Shown here: positions 23,646 through 32,602 of the stretch, piece after piece
Layout of the letters: every line of letters starts with the position of its first letter
Numbering within the stretch: position 1 is the first letter of the stretch
Program-made: the position numbers and the translations under genes
Source: an uncultured Cellvibrionales bacterium
GTDB taxonomy: Bacteria > Pseudomonadota > Gammaproteobacteria > Pseudomonadales > UBA7239
Length of the DNA stretch: 35,985 nt
Direction: 5' to 3'
Assembly: GCA_937864065.1 (NCBI GenBank)
Contig: CALMIC010000029.1
Location: 1-35,985 of the forward strand
Notes under the pieces: model-generated
The model's input: the letters and a program-made list of their open reading frames with translations, nothing else
What the model was told of the DNA's origin: nothing
The model's database searches: none

Positions 23646-23703
23646 GCAGTCGTTCTGTTCAGTCAATTAACAAGAAAAGTTCAAGGGTATAGGGGTTAGC
23701 AGT

Positions 23704-26160
23704 ATGGCCGGTGCAAGTCGTCAGTATGGTGAGCCGTATCGTTACGGTGACGAAGAAAAGGTGATGGAGCGACTGATTTTCAATCGCCGCCCCATGTGGC
23801 TGGTGATCATTGCCTTGTTGACAGTCTATTTTGCCTTCGAGATGACGCGCATCAAGGTGGATGCGCGCTTCGAGAAAATGTTGCCAATGGATCATGAGTA
23901 CCTGCAGAACATGTTCAGCAGGTTGGAAGACCTGACCCAGAAGGGTCTTTCATTCAAGATCGCCATCGAGAATACCCAGGGCGATATCTTTGATGCCGAG
24001 TACCTGCAGGTATTGCAGGAGGTTCATGACAAGGTTTTCTATATCAATGGCGTAGACAAGACGACCCTGCGCTCGATGTGGGCTCCTTCTGTCCGTTGGC
24101 AGGCAGTGACACCGCAGGGTTTTGAAGGCGATCGCCTGATTCCGGGTGAATATGACGGTAGCGCAGAAAGCCTTGAAAGGGTTCGTATCAACGTCCTTCG
24201 CTCTACCGAAATCGGCCGCCTGATCTCCGATAACTTCAAGTCATCGATCGTTGAAGCCTATATCTTTTCCACCTATCCGAATAACGACGAAGCCAGGGGG
24301 CATGTAGCCGGTGCTACGGTCGATTTTGACGATCTCGGCAATATCCTCGAGTCAATTCGTACAGATGTGAATGCCAAATATAACGGCCGCTATAAGGTAT
24401 ACATCATCGGCGAGCCGAAAATGATCGGTGACTTCATCAAAGGCTCGACCGAGATTGTGAAGTTCGGTTTTGTGGCGATGGTTATCACCATCATCCTGCT
24501 CTACATGTACGCAAGATGCTGGCGTGCCGCCCTGATGCCGTTGTTTACCTCCATTGTTGCCGTAGTGTGGATGCTGGGTATTCTCAGTGTCATGGCTGAA
24601 TTCGAGGTTCCTTATGGCAATGTTCTCGTGGGTGGCCAGAATATCGAGGTCTTTTCCGGTATAGGCATGTTCTCCATGTTGGTTCCGTTTCTGCTGGTGG
24701 CTATTGGCGTAAGCCACAGTGTCCAGTTCGTGAATGCCATGGCTATCGAGATGTCCCATGGTCATGACAAGCTGATGGCTTGTCGCCGCGCGTTCCGTTC
24801 GAACTACCTTCCCGGTATTACGGCGCTGCTGGCGAATGCTTTCAGCTTTCTCACGATGATGCTGATACCGATTTCTGCTATCAAGGAGCTGGCTATCACT
24901 GCTTGTATCGGTACGGCGGTTCTGATTGTGCTCAAGCTGATGTTGCTGCCGATTCTGTTGTCATACTCGGGTATTACGCAAGGCGGTGTGAGTCACATGC
25001 AGCTCAAGGAGCATCACAACCCGGTGCACTGGGCATTTCTTGCCAAGTTTACCGAGGCCAGATGGGCTGTGGTGGCTATTGTGCTTTCTGCTGCGCTCGG
25101 TGTTTACAGTCTTTATGAAAGGCAGAACCTGCAGATTGGCGATATCAATGAGGGTGTTCCGGAGCTGCGCCCTGATTCTGTCTACAATAAGGATAACAAG
25201 TTCATCACCTCTAACTACGCCACGAGTTCGGATCTGTTTGTGGTCATGGTCACAACCAATCCGGGTGACTGCTTCAAGCAGAAAAACATGGAGGCAATGG
25301 ATAACCTGGAGTGGGCCCTGCAGAACACAGAGGGAGTGCAGGCTACTGCGTCCGCTGCGTTTGTTGCGAAAAACTTCATTGCCGGTTTGACGGAAGGGCA
25401 CATCAAATGGATGGAGCTGGGTCGCAACCAGGAAGCCATTGACGGTTCATTCACCCTGATTGCCGACATGGGGCTTGCTAATGAGAAGTGCAGTTTTGCG
25501 CCTGTGATTGCCTTCCTCAAGGACCACAAGGCGGCTACGCTCGATCGTGTTGCCAAGGTGGTCAAGGATTTCGCGGACAAGAACAACAATGCGGATGTCC
25601 AGTTCCGTCTTGCCACCGGCAATGCCGGTATTGCAGCTGCAGTAAACCAGGAAATCCATGCAGCCCAGAACAAGATGCTGTGGATGGTTTATGGTGTGGT
25701 GGCTGCGCTGGTCTTTTTCACATTCCCTTCTATCCGGGCCATGTTGTGTATCCTGATCCCCTTGGCGTTGACCTCCATACTGTGTGAGGCGTTGATGGCA
25801 AAAATGGGTATCGGCGTGAAGGTGGCGACACTTCCTGTTATCACGCTGGGCGTCGGGGTTGGCGTTGACTATGGCATCTATATCTATGCGCGGATGGAAA
25901 CCTATTTCCGCGAAGGCAAGTCATTGAAGGATGCCTATCTGCTTACCTTGAAGACAACAGGTAAGGCAGTCAGCTTCACGGGTCTCACGTTGGCGTTTGG
26001 TGTTGCTACCTGGTATTGGTCGGATATCCAGTTCCAGAAGGACATGGGTATCCTGCTTGTGTTCATGTTCCTCTGGAACATGGTGGGCGCATTGACGCTC
26101 TTGCCAGCTCTGGCGCATTTCCTGATCCCAGCTACGGCTTCTGCCAAGTCGGAGAGCTGA
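23704..26160 (+). CDS. RND superfamily (MMPL-type) exporter
   Basis: 818 aa with two TM bundles of RND/MMPL character; large periplasmic loops; GVGVGVDYGIYIYARM and VAIGVSHSVQFVNAMAIEM. Confidence 0.9.
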   Translation: MAGASRQYGEPYRYGDEEKVMERLIFNRRPMWLVIIALLTVYFAFEMTRIKVDARFEKMLPMDHEYLQNMFSRLEDLTQKGLSFKIAIENTQGDIFDAEYLQVLQEVHDKVFYINGVDKTTLRSMWAPSVRWQAVTPQGFEGDRLIPGEYDGSAESLERVRINVLRSTEIGRLISDNFKSSIVEAYIFSTYPNNDEARGHVAGATVDFDDLGNILESIRTDVNAKYNGRYKVYIIGEPKMIGDFIKGSTEIVKFGFVAMVITIILLYMYARCWRAALMPLFTSIVAVVWMLGILSVMAEFEVPYGNVLVGGQNIEVFSGIGMFSMLVPFLLVAIGVSHSVQFVNAMAIEMSHGHDKLMACRRAFRSNYLPGITALLANAFSFLTMMLIPISAIKELAITACIGTAVLIVLKLMLLPILLSYSGITQGGVSHMQLKEHHNPVHWAFLAKFTEARWAVVAIVLSAALGVYSLYERQNLQIGDINEGVPELRPDSVYNKDNKFITSNYATSSDLFVVMVTTNPGDCFKQKNMEAMDNLEWALQNTEGVQATASAAFVAKNFIAGLTEGHIKWMELGRNQEAIDGSFTLIADMGLANEKCSFAPVIAFLKDHKAATLDRVAKVVKDFADKNNNADVQFRLATGNAGIAAAVNQEIHAAQNKMLWMVYGVVAALVFFTFPSIRAMLCILIPLALTSILCEALMAKMGIGVKVATLPVITLGVGVGVDYGIYIYARMETYFREGKSLKDAYLLTLKTTGKAVSFTGLTLAFGVATWYWSDIQFQKDMGILLVFMFLWNMVGALTLLPALAHFLIPATASAKSES

Positions 26161-26186
26161 CAGCGTGGGGTAGATGGTGTGCCAGC

Positions 26187-26215
26187 AAAAAGCCCGTGCA
26201 TTTCACGGGCTTTTT
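26187..26215. terminator. Rho-independent terminator (near symmetric, possibly bidirectional)
   Basis: Stem AAAAAGCCCGTG / CACGGGCTTTTT, 5-nt loop, followed by TTTTT-GTTTT. Confidence 0.9.
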
Positions 26216-26265
26216 GTTTTCAAGATTTCTGTTTTAGGTGCTGATTTCAGGGTTGGAGTTAAAAA

Positions 26266-27873
26266 ATGTTTGATTTCATTGTTGTAGGGGCAGGTTCTGC
26301 CGGGTGTGTACTGGCGAACAGGTTGTCGGAAAATCCGCAACACAAGGTATTGCTGCTTGAGGCAGGTCCGAATGACAAACATCCCATGGTGCATATGCCT
26401 GGTGGTGCTGCCGAGGTGCTCAAAAGCAACAAGATGAACTGGCAAATGTACACGGTGCCGCAGAAGGCACTGGATAACCGCCGGCTCTATGTGCCGCGCG
26501 GAAAACTGCTGGGGGGATCCAGCAGCCTGAATGGTATGGTTTATATCCGCGGTCACCGGTGGGACTATGACCATTGGCAAGAGCTGGGTAATGACGGCTG
26601 GTCCTATGCAGACGTGCTGCCCTATTTCAAGCGCTCGGAAGATAACGAGCGTGGCGCATCGCTCTACCATGGTGCTGGTGGTGGGCTGAAGGTTTCTAAC
26701 GCGCCGTGTGAGCACATCCTTTTCGACAAGTTCATTGAAGCGGGTCTTGAGCTCGGATATCAGCCTACAGATGACTTCAATGGTGCAGAGCAGGAAGGTT
26801 TTGCCCGTTACCAGGCCACCCTTCGCAATGGCAAGCGCTGTAGTTCGGCAGCGGCATTCCTTGGGCCGGAAGTGCGCGCGCGGTTGAATCTCACCATCAT
26901 CCCCGGCGCCCATGTCACCAAGCTGATTCTCAGTGGTAACCGTGTAACCGGTGTTGAATACAAGCAGGGCAGGAAATTGCGCCAGGCGGGGGCAAAACAG
27001 GAAGTAGTATTGGCGGCAGGTGCTATCAAGTCGCCGCATATCCTGCAGACGTCCGGTATCGGCCGGCGTGAGGACCTGGAGCGCGCTGGCATCAAGCGGC
27101 TGAAGGAGCTGCCGGGTGTCGGTCATAACCTGCAGGAGCACCTGGATATCCTGGTCAATTTTACCTGCACTAAACCAATCACCATGAATGCAGCGGCAAC
27201 CCGATTGCATTTACAGGCCAAGACTGCGTTTGAATATTTCGTACTAGGTAAAGGGATTGCTGCTTGCAACCTGATTGAAGCTGGTGGCTTTGTTAAGTCA
27301 GCTCCGGAAATGGCTATCCCTGATATACAGTTGCACTTTATCCCTATCCTGATGCACGGCTTGATTGATCCGATCCCGAAGCAGCATGGCGTCTCGGTCC
27401 ACGCCTGTAACTTGCGTCCACAGAGCAGGGGTACCGTCTTGCCTGCCAATGCTGACCCATTGGCTTCCCCGCTGGTTGATTATGACTTCCTGGACAATGA
27501 GGCTGACTGGAAGGTCATGGAGCGTTGTTACGAGATTGTTCGCGACATCGCACAGGCCAAAGCCTGGGATGGCCTGATTGGTGAACCTTCCAGGCCATCG
27601 GCGCACTTGACGGACAAGGAACGTATCCGCGAATTCTTGCGGAAAGTTTGTGAGACGGTTTACCACCCAGTCGGTACTTGCAAGATGGGTAATGATGAGC
27701 AGGCGGTTGTCGATCATGAACTGCGCGTTCGTGGCCTGGAAGGACTGCGGGTTGCCGACGCATCGATTATGCCGACGTTGATTGGCGGCAATACCAATGC
27801 TCCTTCCATCATGATCGGCGAAAAATGTGCCGATATGATGCTTGGACGCAGGTTGCCTCCAGAGAAACTCTGA
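26266..27873 (+). CDS. GMC-family FAD-dependent oxidoreductase (choline/alcohol dehydrogenase-like)
   Basis: FDFIVVGAGSAGCVLANRLSE FAD-binding motif, GKLLGGSSSLNGMVYIRGHRWDYD, AGAIKSPHILQTSGIG, C-terminal HPVGTCKMG...LRVADASIMPTLIGGNTNAPSIMIGEK. Confidence 0.95.
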   Translation: MFDFIVVGAGSAGCVLANRLSENPQHKVLLLEAGPNDKHPMVHMPGGAAEVLKSNKMNWQMYTVPQKALDNRRLYVPRGKLLGGSSSLNGMVYIRGHRWDYDHWQELGNDGWSYADVLPYFKRSEDNERGASLYHGAGGGLKVSNAPCEHILFDKFIEAGLELGYQPTDDFNGAEQEGFARYQATLRNGKRCSSAAAFLGPEVRARLNLTIIPGAHVTKLILSGNRVTGVEYKQGRKLRQAGAKQEVVLAAGAIKSPHILQTSGIGRREDLERAGIKRLKELPGVGHNLQEHLDILVNFTCTKPITMNAAATRLHLQAKTAFEYFVLGKGIAACNLIEAGGFVKSAPEMAIPDIQLHFIPILMHGLIDPIPKQHGVSVHACNLRPQSRGTVLPANADPLASPLVDYDFLDNEADWKVMERCYEIVRDIAQAKAWDGLIGEPSRPSAHLTDKERIREFLRKVCETVYHPVGTCKMGNDEQAVVDHELRVRGLEGLRVADASIMPTLIGGNTNAPSIMIGEKCADMMLGRRLPPEKL

Positions 27874-27904
27874 GCGGGCACTATTCGGGTTCGCGGAGCA
27901 GAAC

Positions 27905-29752
27905 GTGGGCGACACGCCGGTCACCTTGGGTGAATTGATAGGATTTGCCCAGAGTTTCATGCCGCCGGAAGAGGCAATGGTCCAGTTCCGGGAGGCCTAT
28001 GCCGGTGCCGGGCGTGTATTGGCACTGGAGCGTCCCGCCAATGATTTTGATATTTCAGTGGCTGAGGAAATTATCAGTCGCTCGGTTGGCAACATGGAGT
28101 CGTTGTCCATCGGCAATATGGTGCGCGCTTTTGTAGAGCGTGGCGCCATATCGATTGACGATGTGTTGAGCATCATCCAGGGTGCTCGCCTTTATTTCGA
28201 GTTCATGCAGGAGCTGGTCCAGTCTTCCATCGAGCATATCTCGCAAGGCATCAGTGTCGTTGACCAGCAGATGCGCATGGTGGCCTGGAACAAGCGCTAT
28301 CTGGAGTTCTTTGAATATCCGGACGGTTACGTGCGCACCGGCCGCCCTGTTGCTGACTTGATACGCTTTAACCTTGAGCGTACAGGTTGTCGTCCGGAGG
28401 ATCTTGATGCCGAAGTTGCAAAGCGTATCAATTACCTCAAAGAAGGCAGTCCGCACAATTTCGAGCGCTATCGCCCGGAAGGTCGCGTACTGGAGGTGAG
28501 CGGCAATCCCATGCCGGGTGGCGGATTCGTTACCAGTTACACCGATATCACCGTCCACAAGGAACTGGAGCGACAACTGCGTTCCGCCAACGAAACCCTC
28601 GAGTTGCGGGTCCAGCAGCGCACCCGTGAACTGGAATTGGCCAAGCTTGAGGCCGAAGAGGCCAATTTTTCCAAGACGCAATTCCTGGCGGCTGCCAGCC
28701 ATGACCTGATGCAGCCGCTGAATGCTGCCTCCCTGTTTGCCTCGGCGCTGTTGCAGAGAACCCAGGATGAGGAGTTGCGGCAGTTTTCCGAGAATGTAGT
28801 GCTGTCATTGCAGGCGGCTGACGCGCTGATCAACAGTATGCTCGAGGCTTCCCGGCTGGATGCTGGTGTGGTTGCGCCAAAACTGGAGGTATTCCGGCTC
28901 AGCGAGTTGTTTGAACAACTCGGGCGGGAATTTACCGCCCTGGCAGAACAGCGCGGCCTGGCGTTCACTGTGGTGGCGACTCGCCAGGCAGTGTTCAGTG
29001 ATCACCACCTGCTGCGCCGCATACTGCAGAACTTCCTGTCCAACGCAGTGCGTTACACGGGCAGTGGCAGGGTTCTGCTTGGCTGTCGCCGCCGCGGTAA
29101 CGTCTTGCGCATCGAGGTCTGGGATACCGGCCCTGGTATTCCGCAGGACAAACGGCGAGAAATTTTCCAGGAATTCCGCAGGTTGAAAACGCCGGAATAT
29201 GACAAGGCTGAAAAAGGGCTGGGTCTGGGACTCGCCATCGCGGAGCGTATTTCCCGCCTGCTGAATCACCCGATCAACTTGCGCTCATGGCTGCGCCGCG
29301 GTTCGGTATTTTCAGTTGATGTACCGATGGGCGAGCTGCAACAGCAGCCATCTGCCCCCCTGCATCAAGCGGGCAATCCCAGTGGTCTGGAAGGGGTTGC
29401 TGTACTGTGTGTCGACAATGAGCGGAGCGTCTTGTCTGGCATGCAGGCATTGCTGGAAGGCTGGGGCTGTGTTGTCTCGGTTGCGACTGACGAGGTGTCA
29501 GCCCTGACGGCCTTGCGTGGCCGGATGCCGGACCTGGTGGTGGCCGACTACCAGCTGGACGAGGGCGTCACAGGCCTGCAGGTAGTTGAAAGCCTCAATC
29601 TTGCTGCTGGCCGGGAATTGCCGGTGATTATCGTGACGGCAAACAATACCGAGGACATTCGCCACCTCAGCGAGGAGCGCGGCCACCTGTTCCTGGCCAA
29701 GCCCGTCAAGCCGGCGCGGCTGCGGGCCTCAATGTCGGCGCTGTTGCAATAG
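27905..29752 (+). CDS. PAS-domain hybrid sensor histidine kinase with C-terminal receiver (NahK/ErcS'-like)
   Basis: PAS region (ISQGISVVDQQMRMVAWNKRYLEFFEYP), H-box AASHDLMQPLNAASLFASAL, N/G boxes (LQNFLSNAVRYT, VWDTGPGIP, GLGLGLAIAERIS), receiver CVDNE...VVADYQLDEG...LAKPVKP. GTG 27905 preferred; the track TTG 27842 overlaps the GMC gene. Confidence 0.9.
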   Translation: MGDTPVTLGELIGFAQSFMPPEEAMVQFREAYAGAGRVLALERPANDFDISVAEEIISRSVGNMESLSIGNMVRAFVERGAISIDDVLSIIQGARLYFEFMQELVQSSIEHISQGISVVDQQMRMVAWNKRYLEFFEYPDGYVRTGRPVADLIRFNLERTGCRPEDLDAEVAKRINYLKEGSPHNFERYRPEGRVLEVSGNPMPGGGFVTSYTDITVHKELERQLRSANETLELRVQQRTRELELAKLEAEEANFSKTQFLAAASHDLMQPLNAASLFASALLQRTQDEELRQFSENVVLSLQAADALINSMLEASRLDAGVVAPKLEVFRLSELFEQLGREFTALAEQRGLAFTVVATRQAVFSDHHLLRRILQNFLSNAVRYTGSGRVLLGCRRRGNVLRIEVWDTGPGIPQDKRREIFQEFRRLKTPEYDKAEKGLGLGLAIAERISRLLNHPINLRSWLRRGSVFSVDVPMGELQQQPSAPLHQAGNPSGLEGVAVLCVDNERSVLSGMQALLEGWGCVVSVATDEVSALTALRGRMPDLVVADYQLDEGVTGLQVVESLNLAAGRELPVIIVTANNTEDIRHLSEERGHLFLAKPVKPARLRASMSALLQ

Positions 29753-29770
29753 TCCCGCTTATTGCGGCTA

Positions 29771-30415
29771 TCAGCGTTCGCTATCGTCTATGTTGAGGTA
29801 GTTGGCAGCGAGCACCGCCTGGGTCCGGTTGCGAACGCCCAGCTTGCGGAAAATGGCGGTCATATGCGTGCGGACAGTGGCTTCGGATACGTTCACCTCG
29901 CCAGCGATCTGCTTGTTCAACAGGCCCTTGGTCAGCATCATGAAAACCCGCAGTTGCTGGGGGGTCAGTGTCTTCAGGCGCTGGGCAAATTCATGTTCTT
30001 CCAGGCTGGTGGTCTGCTGGTGCACGGGTGCCGGTAACCACAGGGAGCCGCCCATGACCGTTTCCAGGGCTGTCGCAATCTGGCCAAGGTCGGACGACTT
30101 CGGGATGAAGCCGGAAGCCCCGTATTCAATCGCGCGCTGCATGATCAGGGGCTCGTCACTGGCAGATATCACGACGACAGGGATATCCGGGTACTCACGC
30201 CGGATCAGCACCAGCCCAGAGAAGCCATTGGCGCCCGGCATGCGCAAGTCGAGCAGGATCAGGTCGATGTCGGACATACCGGTCAAGAGGGTTTCAAGCG
30301 AACCGATGCTGTCGCATTCAGTAATGCTGGCATCGCGAACCACCTGTTTGACGGCCTGACACAATGCGTTGCGGAAAAGGGGATGGTCGTCGGCAATGAT
30401 GATGCGTGTGCTCAT
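29771..30415 (-). CDS. LuxR/NarL-family response regulator
   Basis: Receiver IIIADDHPLFRNAL...LILLDLRMPGANG...GASGFIPKSS; C-terminal HTH LTPQQLRVFMMLTKGLLNKQIAGEVNVSEATVRTHMTAIFRKLGVRNRTQAV. Confidence 0.93.
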   Translation of the reverse strand: MSTRIIIADDHPLFRNALCQAVKQVVRDASITECDSIGSLETLLTGMSDIDLILLDLRMPGANGFSGLVLIRREYPDIPVVVISASDEPLIMQRAIEYGASGFIPKSSDLGQIATALETVMGGSLWLPAPVHQQTTSLEEHEFAQRLKTLTPQQLRVFMMLTKGLLNKQIAGEVNVSEATVRTHMTAIFRKLGVRNRTQAVLAANYLNIDDSER

Positions 30416-30720
30416 GGCGGTCTGGCGGCAAAGTCTGTCTCGCTATCATAAACAAAAAGCAGGCCGACGGGCCGCTTTTCCCGAAGGTGCGGGGTTTTCT
30501 GGCTGGCGGCATGTGTTGTCAGCGGGATGAGAGGAAATTTACATAAGCTATATGTCGTAGAACTCTGCATTATCAGGGGCCATGTATATGGTTGGCATTG
30601 CTTTTGACAGATCTTTCTGCTCCAATTCGCGACCATGGCTCTTCCTCTGCGTTCTGCGCGGGAAGAGCAGGGCTTTGTGGGCCCTCAGGGTATAAAACCA
30701 AAACCAACACAGGTGGATAG

Positions 30721-32532
30721 ATGATGAAAACAAAGAGTCAGCTCGGCAGGGCGGTCAGGGCGGCGGCGGCAATCAGCTTGCTTCCCGCAGCCATGCAGGT
30801 CAGCGCACTGGAGTACACAATCTCCGATGACCTGAATGTCAATATTGATACCCAGTTGACCTATGGTCGCATGTACCGTGTCGAAGGCCGGGACAAGGGC
30901 CTGCTGACCTATGGTGACATGGGCACCAGCCTGACTTCTGGCCAGTTCAACCAGGCTTTCAAGGAAGTGGTGCAGCGCACCAACGCTGACGACGGCACCC
31001 GGAACTATGATAAATGGGACGTAGTCAGCAGCCGCTATTCGATTGTTTCTGATATCAAGATCGCTTACAAAAATGTCGGTTTGTTCGTGCGCCCGCAGAT
31101 TTTCTATGATGAAGTGCCGTTTGAGGGGAGCAGCTGGGATTGCAAATATGCATGTGACCCGAGCCTGTATGCGCCGGGCTATGAAAATGGCCGCGGCATC
31201 CTGAACAACTGGGGTCCGTGGTTTACTCACGAAATCAACCAGTCAGGCCATTTTGGCGATGATTACAAGGAAGTGATGGGTTACGAGGCCCGCTTCCTCG
31301 ATGCCTACGTTTACGGCAACTTTGCCATCGGCGACAGCACCCTGGATGTGCGTATCGGCCGCCAGGTGATCAGCTGGGGTGAGGCGTTGATGCTGCAGGG
31401 TGGTATTGCTTTTGCGCAAAACCGCAACGACGCCGCCGCCGCCACGGCGCCAGGTGTTGAGCTGAAGGAAATCTTCCTGCCTACCGGTGCGGTCTATGGC
31501 TCGATCAATGCCACGGAGCAGTTGACTGTCGAAGCCTACTGGATGTACGAGTTCATCCCGAGTACCTTGTTCCCTACCGGTTCATACTGGAACACTCAGG
31601 ACTTCATCACCGGTGATACCTTCTGGACCCATGCGGCAGGCTCCCTGGGCTCTGGCTACATGTCGCGCCGCACAACCCGTGAGCCGGACAATGACAAGCA
31701 ATTTGGTCTTGGTTTGCGCTATTTGCTGGGTGAAGGTACGGAAGCCGCTTTCTATCTCGTGAACTATCACGACAAGTACCCGATGTTCTGGGCGTTCAAT
31801 GGTACCGGTAACTATGACGGTTTCGATGGCAAGCTTGATGCTGACCATCCTTACTCGATCAGTTATTTCGATAACATCCGCATGTACGCCATGACCCTGA
31901 ATACCGTTATTGGCAATGTCCAGACTGGTATCGAGTATGCCTATCGTGCGAATGCGCCGATTGTGCCGGCTTGTACGGAACAGCAGATGAAGGCGCTGAC
32001 TTGTAAAGACCCTTTCTATTATGCGCTGGCGTTTGACCGGGGTCAGTTGCCTTTCTATCCGTCAAAAGGTGTCGAGAATGCACTGGTAAGCTGGCCGACC
32101 CGAGCCGAAGTGCATACCTTGAACATGGGTATTACCTATATTCCGCAGCCTACCCCGCTTTGGGATGCTGCCACCCTCGTGGCTGAGCTGGGAACCTGGT
32201 ACATCGGCGGCTTTGAGAATGAAAACCTGCAGTTCGCCCATTTGGGTGCTTTCACCAAGCAGGGTGCTGGAATGAGTGCGCAGTTCATGCCGGAGTACAA
32301 GAACGTGTTTGAAGGCGTGGATCTTGTGATCCCGTTCTTTGTCAACTACGGTATCGAAGGCAGCATGTCTACCTTCAACTTCAACGAGAAGAGCCTGTGG
32401 TGGAGTATCGGTGCCGAGTTTACCTATCTTGAGAACTGGCGTTTTGCTGCTTACTACAACAACTTCAGTGGTCCAAACAACCTCTGGGTTGACCGCGACA
32501 ACATCAACTTCAACATCAAGTACAACTTCTGA
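30721..32532 (+). CDS. DUF1302-like outer-membrane beta-barrel protein
   Basis: Signal peptide; NVNIDTQLTYGRMYRVEGRD start and alternating beta-strand pattern; RIGRQVISWGEALMLQGGI; C-terminal aromatic residue (NFNIKYNF) typical of outer-membrane beta-signals. Confidence 0.85.
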   Translation: MMKTKSQLGRAVRAAAAISLLPAAMQVSALEYTISDDLNVNIDTQLTYGRMYRVEGRDKGLLTYGDMGTSLTSGQFNQAFKEVVQRTNADDGTRNYDKWDVVSSRYSIVSDIKIAYKNVGLFVRPQIFYDEVPFEGSSWDCKYACDPSLYAPGYENGRGILNNWGPWFTHEINQSGHFGDDYKEVMGYEARFLDAYVYGNFAIGDSTLDVRIGRQVISWGEALMLQGGIAFAQNRNDAAAATAPGVELKEIFLPTGAVYGSINATEQLTVEAYWMYEFIPSTLFPTGSYWNTQDFITGDTFWTHAAGSLGSGYMSRRTTREPDNDKQFGLGLRYLLGEGTEAAFYLVNYHDKYPMFWAFNGTGNYDGFDGKLDADHPYSISYFDNIRMYAMTLNTVIGNVQTGIEYAYRANAPIVPACTEQQMKALTCKDPFYYALAFDRGQLPFYPSKGVENALVSWPTRAEVHTLNMGITYIPQPTPLWDAATLVAELGTWYIGGFENENLQFAHLGAFTKQGAGMSAQFMPEYKNVFEGVDLVIPFFVNYGIEGSMSTFNFNEKSLWWSIGAEFTYLENWRFAAYYNNFSGPNNLWVDRDNINFNIKYNF

Positions 32533-32549
32533 TGTTAGGTTGAAGATAT

Positions 32550-32577
32550 AAAAAAGGAGGCTTAGGCCTCCTTTTTT
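32550..32577. terminator. Bidirectional Rho-independent terminator between the DUF1302-like gene and guaA
   Basis: Perfect stem AAAAAAGGAGGC / GCCTCCTTTTTT with 4-nt loop TTAG; A-tract on one side and T-tract on the other serve both convergent genes. Confidence 0.93.
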
Positions 32578-32602
32578 ATTGGGTTTTTATTTTAAGAAAA
32601 AA

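Noticed and set aside
26203-27210. 335-aa minus-strand ORF inside the GMC gene
   Set aside because: Shadow ORF; the plus-strand GMC motifs are unambiguous.
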